DNA of 64,000 nt from Chitinophagales bacterium. Its GTDB lineage: Bacteria; Bacteroidota; Bacteroidia; Chitinophagales; Saprospiraceae. Every line of letters starts with the position of its first letter. Position 1 is the stretch's first letter. The notes under the pieces are model-generated. The model saw only the letters and a list, made by a program, of their open reading frames with translations, made no database searches and was not told the origin of the DNA. Below, in pieces: positions 1-8,400 of this stretch. The stretch is from assembly GCA_022360175.1 (NCBI GenBank), contig JAKSDI010000216.1, forward strand, positions 1 through 64,000, read 5' to 3'. The position numbers and the translations under genes are program-made.

Positions 1-126
1 AAAACATACGTCCGACAACTTGAAAACGCTCTCCGACACGTATGGATTCAAAGAGAAAACGGCCAAGACAAAACCGATGTCAAACTCGAAAACACAGAAC
101 TGCAAGTTGTTGAAGGGGAAAGTTGA
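1..126 (+). CDS. Possible 3' end of a CDS cut by the window edge
   Basis: Frame 1 is open from the first base to a TGA at 124-126 and gives about 41 residues, rich in charged residues, with a helix-like start (YVRQLENALRHVW). Frame 2 is also open, to a stop near 157, so the frame is not certain. The CGA, GTC and CTC codons look richer in GC than the genes that follow. No family is recognised. Confidence 0.3.
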   Translation, partial: KTYVRQLENALRHVWIQRENGQDKTDVKLENTELQVVEGES

Positions 127-459
127 AGGTGCTCTCTTCGATGAAGAAGGATCATAAAAGATGTTTTTTTAATGTTATTGTCGGAAAGTTAATAAAAGTT
201 GAATGTTTTTTAACAAATAGGATACAATGGATAGGATGGATGAGAGAGTAAATGTAATAAAAAGGATGCCTCCTGGAGCCTTGGAAAACCTCAAATAAAG
301 AATAGAGACTTCGAAGAAATCAATATTCCAAAGATGCTCTGCTTTTTATACTTGAGAAAGTAAGGGGCTACAAAAAAGCAATATTCTGTGCCCTTTGACA
401 GAATATTGCTTCACTTCTATTTGGAAAAGAATAGTGATTTTTGCTAATGAAATGCCCAC
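127..459. other. Gene-free stretch
   Basis: About 330 bases without a credible reading frame on either strand. The only structure seen is the stem-loop at 376-411, which belongs to the minus-strand gene that ends at 460. Confidence 0.5.
376..411 (-). terminator. Rho-independent terminator of the 460-1377 gene
   Basis: Perfect 14-bp stem (376-389 against 398-411) with an 8-nt loop. On the minus strand it is followed directly by a run of six T. It lies about 50 nt after the stop codon of the minus-strand gene at 460. Confidence 0.85.
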
Positions 460-1377
460 CTATTCCTTGAAGTAGCTTTGTTTATACTGCAATCCTATTT
501 GTTGTTCCATCAAAAGAACTTCAGGCTTATCCTTTCTCAAACCAACTTGCCAGTTATTGAAAATCTCCCAATCCTCATTAACAAAAATAGGGGAGCCAAA
601 CTGTTGAGTTAGAGCAGCTCTGATTCTGTCTTCTTCGCCTTTAGCAGTTAGTATCCATACTACATTCAGTTGGTTATCTCCAAAACGCGCCTCCACTTTT
701 CTTGGAAAGCCGAGGTATTCAACGCCAAAACAGTTGATCTGAATTTGGGCATTGGGATCTGATCCATCGAGTTCTTCGGTATTTGTAAAGTCACCATTAG
801 CTTCTAGTAGTGGCCTCATTTCATCTATGGATGCGCCCATTTTGAGAAACGTAGGTATCTCTTTGGAATAATCGGAGGTAGCTATCTTTTTATCAGTACC
901 TTTCAGGTACGGATTTTCCCATGCGAACAGATTGGCATGCATGGCTTCTTGTACCATTATCCAGGCGGCGTCCTTCTTTTTGTTTATAAATAGTTTTTCC
1001 CTAAGATAAACATCATAATACATAAAGGTTCTTGCGGTATCCTTAAGATTATGAACGAGTACTTCCTGCACATTTCCTCTTGCCTCTACGTATTTAAGTT
1101 GATCATCTGCAAAGGTAAATACAGCTTTAGGGATCGTCCCATTTTCGGTTTTTATGTTTGTACAAATTAGGTGATCCTCTTTATGGGTGGCTAATGGAAA
1201 GACGGGATGCTCAATGGAAATGACATCTGTTGTTTGGGAAACATCTTTTAAGCTTTTAGCTACCAATTCTAATGATTGATCCAGATTTATGCCATTAAAC
1301 TGTGTTTCTGCCTGTCCGTAGAATGTAAAAGGAATCAATAAAAATACAATGGGAAGTAAGTAGTCGGGTGTCCTCAT
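460..1377 (-). CDS. Secreted protein of unknown function
   Basis: 305 residues with an ATG start and a hydrophobic signal peptide (about residues 1-22, ending FYGQ), so it is probably exported. No lipobox cysteine is visible. The mature part is soluble and mixed alpha/beta, without repeats or a recognisable catalytic motif. I do not recognise the family. It stands alone: a clear terminator follows at 376-411 and a MITE-like repeat lies upstream at 1408-1559, close to where its promoter should be. That placement may affect expression, but this is inference. Confidence 0.8.
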   Translation of the reverse strand: MRTPDYLLPIVFLLIPFTFYGQAETQFNGINLDQSLELVAKSLKDVSQTTDVISIEHPVFPLATHKEDHLICTNIKTENGTIPKAVFTFADDQLKYVEARGNVQEVLVHNLKDTARTFMYYDVYLREKLFINKKKDAAWIMVQEAMHANLFAWENPYLKGTDKKIATSDYSKEIPTFLKMGASIDEMRPLLEANGDFTNTEELDGSDPNAQIQINCFGVEYLGFPRKVEARFGDNQLNVVWILTAKGEEDRIRAALTQQFGSPIFVNEDWEIFNNWQVGLRKDKPEVLLMEQQIGLQYKQSYFKE

Positions 1378-1407
1378 AATTGTCGAGTTTTAATGTATGA
1401 ATGATTA

Positions 1408-1559
1408 AGAACATGTTTAAAATTAATCCTTTCGCTAATATGAACGCCTTACTTTACCGGACTTGGTACGTACTTTACAAGTATGCACCTCAAAATGAGC
1501 TTCGTGCGGCTTTGTAATACATTTCATATTATTCAAAAAACTAAATTTAAACACGTTCT
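1408..1559. repeat. MITE-like element A
   Basis: About 152 bp bounded by 18-bp imperfect terminal inverted repeats (1408-1425 and 1542-1559, consensus AGAACRTGTTTAAAWTTA, two mismatches). The interior contains ACGTACTTTACAAGTATGCA followed by an ATGAGCTTCGT word. A very similar word pair lies inside element B at 32961-33124. No coding capacity. It looks like a non-autonomous element or a long hairpin repeat. Confidence 0.6.
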
Positions 1560-1770
1560 AATGTTTTTGATAAATTGCTGGGAAATAGTGTATTGCATTG
1601 TTTTGGTGTTTTAGTATATCTTGCTACCGTCTTTCAGACGTTCTTTAAGTTTAGATTCCCTAAATCAGTTTTTATATGACGGCTGTATAACTGGATTGTT
1701 ACAGGATAGAAGCGACTTTTTACAAGGATTTCAGTAATCTGGAAAGGATAAGCAAAGGATGAAATTTGTA

Positions 1771-1802
1771 TTTGGAATAATCATTCCAATGTTTTAACTT
1801 TG
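1771..1802 (+). promoter_or_regulatory. Bacteroidota promoter with an operator in the spacer
   Basis: TTTG at 1771-1774, 20 nt, then TAACTTTG at 1795-1802: the Bacteroidota primary sigma pattern. A palindrome (7-bp arms TTGGAAT/ATTCCAA, 4-bp centre, 1772-1789) fills the spacer, a classic repressor position. The next gene is the SDR at 2039, which would give a leader of about 230 nt. Confidence 0.6.
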
Positions 1803-1998
1803 CGGCACGCAAAAAAAGATAGGCTATTGTAGCTGTAACTTTAAGAATATCGGCGGAGAAAGGTATTCATCCAATGAAGAGAAGAAGGTAGGGGTTGTTG
1901 TAAACAGGATTGAAATAGTATCCATTATTGAGCAATCAGCTATAAATAGTTTAGGATGTGATAAAGAGATCAAACAACATTAAAATTTTTTAAGCTAT

Positions 1999-2024
1999 AT
2001 ATGGAATGAATGTTCATTCCATAT
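1999..2024. promoter_or_regulatory. 26-bp perfect palindrome, operator-like
   Basis: Twelve-bp perfect arms around a 2-bp centre, core GGAATGAATGTTCATTCC, ending 14 nt before the SDR start codon. It shares the GGAAT...ATTCC ends of the palindrome at 1772-1789. The size and symmetry fit a TetR-family operator. No TetR gene is adjacent, so the regulator is not identified. Confidence 0.55.
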
Positions 2025-2038
2025 AAAAATTGCAATAA

Positions 2039-2902
2039 ATGAAAAAGAACGTATTAATTACTGGGACATCAACAGGTGTAGGATTTGAGAGTGCTATTTT
2101 GTTTGCTCAAAATGGATTCAAAGTTTATGCCAGTATGCGAAATCTGGCAAAGGCAGATGCACTTAGGGATAAAATGAAAGAAGAGGGCCTGGATATTGAA
2201 ATCCTTCAGTTGGACGTTACGGATAATGCTTCCATCGAACAAGCGGTACAAAGCATTATTTCTCAGGATGGTAGAGTTGACCTGCTTATCAATAATGCAG
2301 GCGCAGGATTTGCCCGAACACTGGAGCAAAGTACACAGGAACAAATTGATTGGGTGACAGATGTGAACTATACAGGAGTTGTGCGAGTGACCAAGGCTGT
2401 TTTGCCATTTATGCGTGAAGCAAAAGCTGGGCATATTATCAATATCACTTCAGTGGGCGGCCTTGTTGGACAACCTTTTAATGAACTATATTGTGGTGCA
2501 AAGTTTGCGGTAGAAGGTTTTACAGAGGCATTGGCCGCTTATGTTTCAGAACCTTTTAATATTCAATTTTCTTTAGTAGAACCAGGAGGTATAGCTACAG
2601 AGTTTATGAATAATGCAGTAGCCAAAACAGTAAATGAACAGGGAGAACTGGCAACGGGAGATTATGCTCCAATCTTTCAGAAGTATTTAGAGGGTGCTCA
2701 AAGTAGAGCAGGCAGTGGTGATTCGCTTCCATATCAAACGGGCAAGGAAGTTGCCGAAGTAATTTTGAAGGTAGCTCAAATTGAAAATCCTCCTTTGAGA
2801 ATCCGAACGTCTGAATGGGCAGAAAATCTGTGCATGCTAAAAACTCAGGCAGATCCCGATGGAACAAAACTACTGAATCAGGTAAAGCAGTATTTTTTGT
2901 AG
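2039..2902 (+). CDS. Short-chain dehydrogenase/reductase (SDR)
   Basis: 287 residues, classical SDR length. Seen: the cofactor motif TGTSTGVG (residues 8-15), NNAG at 85-88, catalytic Ser138 and the YCGAK active site (Tyr151, Lys155). It should be a cytosolic NAD(P)(H)-dependent oxidoreductase. Substrate cannot be told from sequence. The C-terminal 30 residues are typical of the longer classical SDRs that act on ketones or retinol-like substrates. It is monocistronic and on the opposite strand from its downstream neighbour. Two palindromes upstream (1772-1789 and 1999-2024) suggest tight repression by a small-molecule-sensing regulator. Confidence 0.93.
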   Translation: MKKNVLITGTSTGVGFESAILFAQNGFKVYASMRNLAKADALRDKMKEEGLDIEILQLDVTDNASIEQAVQSIISQDGRVDLLINNAGAGFARTLEQSTQEQIDWVTDVNYTGVVRVTKAVLPFMREAKAGHIINITSVGGLVGQPFNELYCGAKFAVEGFTEALAAYVSEPFNIQFSLVEPGGIATEFMNNAVAKTVNEQGELATGDYAPIFQKYLEGAQSRAGSGDSLPYQTGKEVAEVILKVAQIENPPLRIRTSEWAENLCMLKTQADPDGTKLLNQVKQYFL

Positions 2903-2916
2903 ATGATAGAAAGAGA

Positions 2917-3118
2917 GAGTCCACGAATTACACTTATTGCACGAATTCTCAATAATGGCAATTACTTAGCCGAGCGATGATTGTTTCGTAAAAAGATTTG
3001 TGGACTATACGTAAAAATGATAGCTTATAAAGCTTCAGAAGTAGCTGCTGATTTTTAAACACAGGCGTTGGTACGTATAGGGAGTCCACGAATTACACTT
3101 ATTGCACGAATTCTCAAT
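2917..3118. repeat. Pair of identical 37-bp direct repeats
   Basis: The same 37 bases occur at 2917-2953 and 3082-3118, 165 bp apart, starting GAGTCCACGAATTACAC and containing TTGCACGAATTCTC. The intervening 128 bp are unique and have no gene. The CCACGAAT and GCACGAAT words also occur in each unit of the 155-bp tandem array at 14608-15021, so both are probably members of one dispersed family. Only two copies with a long spacer: not a CRISPR. Confidence 0.7.
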
Positions 3119-3197
3119 GTTTTATCTGCCTGCTTGTCGCCTATTATGCAGGCAGCTTTGGCTAGGTTCGCTCCAAAAGCAAAGCCTCAAAAACCGC

Positions 3198-5264
3198 TTA
3201 GAAATCTAAAGATTCTTTTAGACGTAGATGAGCATCTATTTGATCCTTATAAAACCATATATCCCGCAATTGCCTGCTTAGCAATAATCCTATTTGATCT
3301 CCCTTAAAAGGAGAATTGTTTTGAGAAGCATTCCCATAACTCAAAAGGCCTTTTGCCTGGATGTTTTCTCCAAATTCAACCACTGAAGTATAGCTGGAGC
3401 CACCTAGGAGTGTATAGGTTGTTGGTGATATAGGACGGTAAAAACCTGCGTTAAAACAGCCTAATTCACTCAATCCCAAACCACCATCATATGATTTTTG
3501 GGCATAGTTAATTTTATACACATCTCCCCAGCTTACGTCTAGTTGCCCATATTTTTTGATGGTTGCCTGAGCTGCATCAAGCAATTTTTCTTTTGCTTCC
3601 TCCGAAAGGGTTTGAGGAGTATTCAAGGCATCCTTTTCATCGAATTGAACCATAAATACATTCATGCCCTTTGTCATTCGATACCACTGATTGAATAGTA
3701 CGGCGCCTTTACTTTGAGTATCTAGTTTCCTATCCCATTTTTTGAATACCAAAGCAGTCTGATTCAATAGCGTATCATTCGATTTTTCAGCATAATCAAT
3801 TAGTTCATCTAGCGTTCTGTCGGCTAGTTCGGAATGAGTGGAAGATTGCATTTTGGTCACATCATCAAAACTCAGTTTAGGTTTTGACAATATCATCTTA
3901 ATAGATTTTGTGCTACGTAGGTCAAAGTTTTCTCCAGTTTTATTGGCGATATATGGAGAATAATCCTTGGGTTCTTTTACGAAAGGATAGGTACTAGACC
4001 AGGGGCCATTGTTGGAATTGGCAACAAAACCAGATGCTGGGTTTTTTATTTTAGGTAGGTTGTCATAACTGACATAATCCTTGACTAAAGTTCCAGGCCT
4101 GCTTGATGGAATAATGCCTGACCACTCTTTTAAGGAACCTTCAGGGCGCTTTGGAATGATGCCATTGTATAAATAAAATATTTCATGGTGTTTATCGGCA
4201 TAAATGATGTTTTGCAAAGGCAATTGAAGCATGCTCATCGCCTTTTCAAACTCATCAAGATTTTTGGATTTAGCCATGGCCACAAATTGCTGTGTGAAAT
4301 AAGGCCGGTTTAAGCCCGAAAGCCGAAGGGCAAGTGCTTTCCCATCCTTTTCTTCAATGATGAAACCAAAATCGGATTTTTTTATAGCTATCTCTTGCTC
4401 AACAAAGCCAGCTCCTTCTCGGACTTTCATTACTTCTTTGCGTATTTCTAATGCTTTCCATGCTCCATCTACTAAATAGTGGTTGTCTTTTATTTCCAGC
4501 TCAATCAAATCCATCGCATCTGCCTGATTGAAAGTGAGTCCCCAACCGAGATGGTCATTAAAACCCATTGCTATAGAAGGGCTTCCTGGTATGGTAATTC
4601 CATAGATATTTAGATCATTGCTGTTTAAGTGCGCTTCAAAAAAAAGATAGTCGTCCATCCAGGGGGGATGTGGCTGCATCATCAAAATACAATTTCCACT
4701 TTCTGATTTTTGTGGTGCGATAGCCCATGCATTAGAACCGGCATTTTTCCACTGAGCAGCTTGTGGTTGCATAGAAAAGGCACCTACTTTTAAATGATAA
4801 CTTAGCTGCAATCTGGCTAAAGGGTCGCTCAGTTCAATAGGGAGCACAACACGGAGTTCTTCACTAAGTGTTTCGGGATATTTTTTACAATAATCGTTCA
4901 TCCCTGCGACAAAAGCAGTGAGCAATTGCTTCATATCATCGTTTTGTGCTTCAAACCATTGTTGGGCACGTCTGGGGATATTTATCTTTCGGACCATTTG
5001 ATCACTTTGTACATTCTGTGCTCCTCCCCAATATTCGGCAGAGCGACCTCTGGATTGCCCATAAGCTTTTAGGATAAGATCTCCATGTGCGCTCATTTGA
5101 GCCCAACCGAAACCATAATATACTTCTTCATCCGTTTCGCCCTGAATGTGAGGAACTCCCCAATTGTCCCATTTGATATCACAATGATGCATAGATTGGG
5201 CAAACATCATAGTGCCTGTGTACCTACTTATAATAAGTAATAAGCCGAGCGTTAATATTCTCAT
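3198..5264 (-). CDS. Penicillin acylase family protein (Ntn hydrolase)
   Basis: 688 residues from the ATG at 5264, chosen because it gives a clean signal peptide (MRILTLGLLL... to about FAQS); an in-frame ATG ten codons upstream is possible. The family consists of periplasmic Ntn hydrolases that hydrolyse amide bonds of penicillins, cephalosporins or acyl-homoserine lactones after self-cleavage. Seen: GSNAW, where the serine (residue 177) becomes the N-terminal nucleophile after Gly-Ser cleavage; the N-terminal WGVPHI and GFGWAQ motifs of the alpha subunit; and NNGPW in the beta subunit. The length fits an alpha-linker-beta precursor. Penicillin acylase and AHL or other amide acylase cannot be separated by eye. 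It is monocistronic, with a strong hairpin at 5356-5404 upstream. Confidence 0.93.
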   Translation of the reverse strand: MRILTLGLLLIISRYTGTMMFAQSMHHCDIKWDNWGVPHIQGETDEEVYYGFGWAQMSAHGDLILKAYGQSRGRSAEYWGGAQNVQSDQMVRKINIPRRAQQWFEAQNDDMKQLLTAFVAGMNDYCKKYPETLSEELRVVLPIELSDPLARLQLSYHLKVGAFSMQPQAAQWKNAGSNAWAIAPQKSESGNCILMMQPHPPWMDDYLFFEAHLNSNDLNIYGITIPGSPSIAMGFNDHLGWGLTFNQADAMDLIELEIKDNHYLVDGAWKALEIRKEVMKVREGAGFVEQEIAIKKSDFGFIIEEKDGKALALRLSGLNRPYFTQQFVAMAKSKNLDEFEKAMSMLQLPLQNIIYADKHHEIFYLYNGIIPKRPEGSLKEWSGIIPSSRPGTLVKDYVSYDNLPKIKNPASGFVANSNNGPWSSTYPFVKEPKDYSPYIANKTGENFDLRSTKSIKMILSKPKLSFDDVTKMQSSTHSELADRTLDELIDYAEKSNDTLLNQTALVFKKWDRKLDTQSKGAVLFNQWYRMTKGMNVFMVQFDEKDALNTPQTLSEEAKEKLLDAAQATIKKYGQLDVSWGDVYKINYAQKSYDGGLGLSELGCFNAGFYRPISPTTYTLLGGSSYTSVVEFGENIQAKGLLSYGNASQNNSPFKGDQIGLLLSRQLRDIWFYKDQIDAHLRLKESLDF

Positions 5265-5355
5265 TGCTGCATTTTTTGACTGACTACAGAACAAAAGCCT
5301 TTATCAAATTAGTATTACTCAGGCACGAATGATTTCATTTAGTTTTATTAGTCGT

Positions 5356-5404
5356 GGTGGCTTTAGCCGCCAATGAACTTTCCCACTCGGCGGCTAAAGC
5401 CACC
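5356..5404. repeat. Strong intergenic hairpin (REP-like)
   Basis: Sixteen-bp perfect stem (5356-5371 with 5389-5404, arm GGTGGCTTTAGCCGCC) and a 17-nt loop, much richer in GC than its surroundings. It lies between the 3' end of the AraC gene and the start of the acylase gene. There is no T-run on either side, so a simple terminator is unlikely. It may be a REP-type element or protect the mRNA end. Confidence 0.6.
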
Positions 5405-5540
5405 GCAACTGGGAAAGCAGTCAAATGAAAATCGTCTTGAACCTTCATTTTTTGTCCTGCATTCAAATTTTTTGATTAAAAACAGCCAATATTAATGGTG
5501 TGGATTTAGGTAAATGTTCGAAATCGGGAATCCGAACAAC

Positions 5541-6620
5541 TTATTGATAATGTTTTCTGTATTCCGAAGGAGTTTGCCCCGTTTTCTTTTTAAAAACGGT
5601 ATTGAATACAGACCTGGAATTAAATCCTACTGCATACATGATTTCCTTGATGCTTAGAGCATTTTCATGTTGTTGCTCCAAGCTGGCTTTAGCCTCCCTA
5701 ATTCTATAGGAATTGATATAGTCAGAAAAATTGCTTCCAAGTGCGTGGTTGATAGTTTGAGAAAGTGTTTTAGGGGGAATACCCATTGCTTCCGCCAGGG
5801 TTTTTATGTTCAGGTCGGGATTTAAATAGGGCTTTTTCTTTTGCATATGATTTTCCAACTGCTGTGCCAAGTCCTGAAGTGCATTAATATCTATATGGGT
5901 TGTAGACTTATTACCTTTATGTTGTTTACTCATAGCTATATCGGAGGCAGATACCTGTTGGAAAAAATGGGATGTCTTTAGCCCCTGATAAGTAATTACA
6001 TTTACGAGAAACAGGATTCCGATTTGAACAATAACCTCCATAGAGACCTTTATGCCACCAATGTATAGGGTATTGACTTGTGACTGGATTACATTGAGTA
6101 CTACAATTATTGCCATGATGAGCAGCATCAGCCGGAGCCACCTGGTTTGGGAATCATAGCTTTGAGAAGATACCTGAGTAAGCGTTTTTTTATAGATGAT
6201 GATTTCTCTATATGCAAATAGACAATAAACCAGCATAACAGGCAAAATCCATACTCCCAATATTCTGCAAAAAGAGAATCCCAGGCTGGTAGATATTATA
6301 ATAAATACAAATGGTAAGAAATGAATCCAGTCTATAGGTTTGAAAGAAACATCCTTTATCAAATAAAACTTGATATGGAGGAAGAGCAAAGGGCCGTATA
6401 AGTAGCCATAGCTACAACTAAAGGCCGGTAAAATATCCAGGTAATAAGCATTGGTATAGAGTATATTATAGACAAAGTGTACTCCTATTGTTACTAGAAT
6501 TAAAGCGAGGTATTTATTGCTTTTCTTTTTTCTAAACTTTGGAGTAAGTAAGACCGCTGCAAATAAAAAACTTTGCCATATAATTAAAGCGTGGATGATA
6601 TTGACAGGCTCAAGCGTCAT
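5541..6620 (-). CDS. AraC-family regulator with membrane-spanning N-terminal half
   Basis: 359 residues. Residues about 1-215 hold six to seven hydrophobic helices; residues about 265-359 form the AraC/XylS double helix-turn-helix (core SIKEIMYAVGFNSRSVFNTVFKKKTGQTPSEYRK). This architecture is common in Bacteroidota and suggests a membrane-tethered sensor that binds DNA directly. The ligand is unknown. The gene lies between the acylase gene and the ArsR-like regulator, all on the same strand; 57 nt separate it from the stop of the upstream gene at 6678, so co-transcription with the OsmC-ACT-ArsR group is possible. Confidence 0.9.
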   Translation of the reverse strand: MTLEPVNIIHALIIWQSFLFAAVLLTPKFRKKKSNKYLALILVTIGVHFVYNILYTNAYYLDILPAFSCSYGYLYGPLLFLHIKFYLIKDVSFKPIDWIHFLPFVFIIISTSLGFSFCRILGVWILPVMLVYCLFAYREIIIYKKTLTQVSSQSYDSQTRWLRLMLLIMAIIVVLNVIQSQVNTLYIGGIKVSMEVIVQIGILFLVNVITYQGLKTSHFFQQVSASDIAMSKQHKGNKSTTHIDINALQDLAQQLENHMQKKKPYLNPDLNIKTLAEAMGIPPKTLSQTINHALGSNFSDYINSYRIREAKASLEQQHENALSIKEIMYAVGFNSRSVFNTVFKKKTGQTPSEYRKHYQ

Positions 6621-6677
6621 TCTTATTTAAGATCGACTTTTGGTAAGCCAGGCCAAGATACAATAATCATTCATAAT

Positions 6678-7394
6678 CTATTTCATTGGAATGACTTTTA
6701 CATTAAAGTCTTGTTCCAGGATTTGATGTCCTTTTGAAGTGAGTATCAATTCGCGAGTGGAAGGTTTCTTCCTTAGCAAATCATTTTCAAGCATGTATTG
6801 AAGTAATGCCGCTCCTAAAGCTCCTCCAATATGGTGTTTTCGTTCGCTCCAATCTAAACAGGGATAGGCAAATTTTCTTTTTAATACTTTTGATTCATGT
6901 ACTTCAATACCCAGTTTTTTGAATTTTTCGATTCCTTTTGCAGTGCATTGATATCCTTGTGTATCTAATTTTAAAAAACCTTGATGGATAAAACTTTCCT
7001 GAATAGATACCCCCAAATAGCCTGCAAGATGATCATAACACGAACGCGCATATTTGATTCCCATTTTATTGGAACAACTATCTTTTGGGTGCTTGTTTTT
7101 TACATTTTGAGTGGTCAGATAAGCAATTCCTTCCAGTGCTTTGGCTACCCGATTATCAAATAGCCTGAAGTATTTATGCCTTCCCTGTTTTTCTACCTTA
7201 AGAATATTTTCATGGGTCAGCTTTTTCAGATGATTGCTACAGGATTGCTTACTGATATCAGCTATAATAGCTAATTCTAGAGCGGTATAAGCCCTGCCAT
7301 CTAATAAATGCCAGAGCATTTTTGCTCGCGCTTTTTCACCAATCAATGAAGCTAGTTGGGAAAACTGTTCATCCATTTCAAATTCGTCAATCAT
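6678..7394 (-). CDS. ArsR-like winged-helix regulator
   Basis: 238 residues from the ATG at 7394. That start was chosen because it overlaps the stop of the ACT gene by 8 nt (ATGATTGA), whereas the longer frame would overlap it by 62 nt. Residues about 8-80 form an ArsR-type winged helix (GEKARAKMLWHLLDGRAYTA, then SKQSCSNHLKKL as recognition helix). The C-terminal half is a second helical domain found in a subfamily of long ArsR-like proteins, with several Cys and His residues (SCYDHL, PCLDWSERKHH), but no classical metal-site motif can be assigned. It is the third gene of the OsmC-ACT-ArsR operon and may regulate it. Confidence 0.85.
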   Translation of the reverse strand: MIDEFEMDEQFSQLASLIGEKARAKMLWHLLDGRAYTALELAIIADISKQSCSNHLKKLTHENILKVEKQGRHKYFRLFDNRVAKALEGIAYLTTQNVKNKHPKDSCSNKMGIKYARSCYDHLAGYLGVSIQESFIHQGFLKLDTQGYQCTAKGIEKFKKLGIEVHESKVLKRKFAYPCLDWSERKHHIGGALGAALLQYMLENDLLRKKPSTRELILTSKGHQILEQDFNVKVIPMK

Positions 7395-7782
7395 AATATC
7401 CTGCTTTCCATTTTTGGGATACGTCTTTCCCTTTTTGATAATCATCAACCACTAAAATAAGTTGATTGCTGTGATCGCTATACTGAGTAAGAATATTGAC
7501 ATCGTTTTCTGCCATTATCCGGCATATTTTCCCTAATTGCCCGGGAATTTCCTGCTTGAGCTTTTGAATTAATACATCATTTATTTGCTCAACAGTAATA
7601 CCCTGAGCTTCTAAAGCTTTCTTACCAGCTTCTGCGTCTTCTACTAAAAAATGAGCCAACCCTTTATTGTTGTATACAAAAACGCCACCTCCTTCAAGGC
7701 TTACATTGGCACCGCCCAAAATTTCGCCCATTCTGGCAAGTTCGCCAGGCTCATTTTTTAAGACAATTTGTAAATCCTTCAT
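7387..7782 (-). CDS. Tandem ACT-domain protein
   Basis: 131 residues made of two ACT domains (about 1-66 and 69-131), with the ligand-site pattern NEPGELARMGEIL in the first and IPGQLGKICRIMAENDVNIL in the second. There is no enzymatic domain. Free-standing ACT proteins usually bind an amino acid or similar small molecule and act as sensors. It starts 2 nt after the OsmC stop and its end overlaps the ArsR-like gene by 8 nt, so the three genes are almost certainly translated from one mRNA. A role as co-sensor for the regulator is plausible but inferred. Confidence 0.9.
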   Translation of the reverse strand: MKDLQIVLKNEPGELARMGEILGGANVSLEGGGVFVYNNKGLAHFLVEDAEAGKKALEAQGITVEQINDVLIQKLKQEIPGQLGKICRIMAENDVNILTQYSDHSNQLILVVDDYQKGKDVSQKWKAGYYD

Positions 7783-7784
7783 AA

Positions 7785-8246
7785 TTATAATGCTTTGATT
7801 TGAACTTTTGATTTAATTGAATTTGCGATAAAGCAATTTTGATGTGCTAATCGATGGATATTTTGAATCTTGTCTATACCTATCTCTTCCTGTGTAATCA
7901 CTTTTGGCTGTAGATTTATCTCTGTAATAGAGATTCGATTGGAAGCGCCTTTTGCTATGGTACCAATAGGATTGTCTTCATATTGCAAAACATTAATTTT
8001 CTTTTTGGATGCAATAGATAAGAAGAATAACATATGACAACTGGCAAGGCTACAGATGAAAGCCTCTTCAGGGTCTATAAAATCAGGATTTGAGTAGGGT
8101 AGAGGGACTATAGCAGGAGACGAAGATGCTTCAATTTGGTTGCCATTATTAAATTCCCAAATATGGGCTCTACTGTATTTCCCCCTGATAAAGTGTTCCT
8201 GCTGGGAAGCCTTCCAATGAATTGTTGCTGAAATTGTTTGGTGCAT
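7785..8246 (-). CDS. OsmC/Ohr family protein
   Basis: 153 residues from the ATG at 8246; the longer frame would begin at a TTG. OsmC-fold proteins are cytosolic thiol-dependent peroxidases that reduce organic hydroperoxides. Both expected cysteines are visible: Cys70 in SLASCHMLFF on the central helix and Cys138 in HQNCFIANSI. The arrangement resembles the YhfA/OsmC branch more than Ohr proper. It is first in an operon with a tandem ACT protein and an ArsR-like regulator. No clear operator was recognised in the 150 bp upstream. Confidence 0.88.
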   Translation of the reverse strand: MHQTISATIHWKASQQEHFIRGKYSRAHIWEFNNGNQIEASSSPAIVPLPYSNPDFIDPEEAFICSLASCHMLFFLSIASKKKINVLQYEDNPIGTIAKGASNRISITEINLQPKVITQEEIGIDKIQNIHRLAHQNCFIANSIKSKVQIKAL

Positions 8247-8400
8247 GTGCGCAATTTTCAGCAAATCTATCTTTGAAAAAGCTTTAATAGTTCATTCTGA
8301 AATGTACTGTGATAATCATTTTGGATAATTGTGAAGAAGGAGCAGTTCACAATTGACACAGCTTCTTCGAATTTCTATTATTGAGTTTAACGGAATCATC

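Noticed and set aside
1798..1983. Open frame of about 60 codons in the SDR leader
   Set aside because: No ATG and no recognisable protein features; more likely an untranslated leader.
2917..3118. Two identical 37-bp repeats with a spacer, CRISPR-like
   Set aside because: Only two copies, spacer of 128 bp, no cas genes, and the repeat words recur in another repeat family in the window.
3068..3307. Plus-strand frame of 79 codons
   Set aside because: Starts in the repeat and overlaps the 3' end of the acylase gene on the other strand; no start context.
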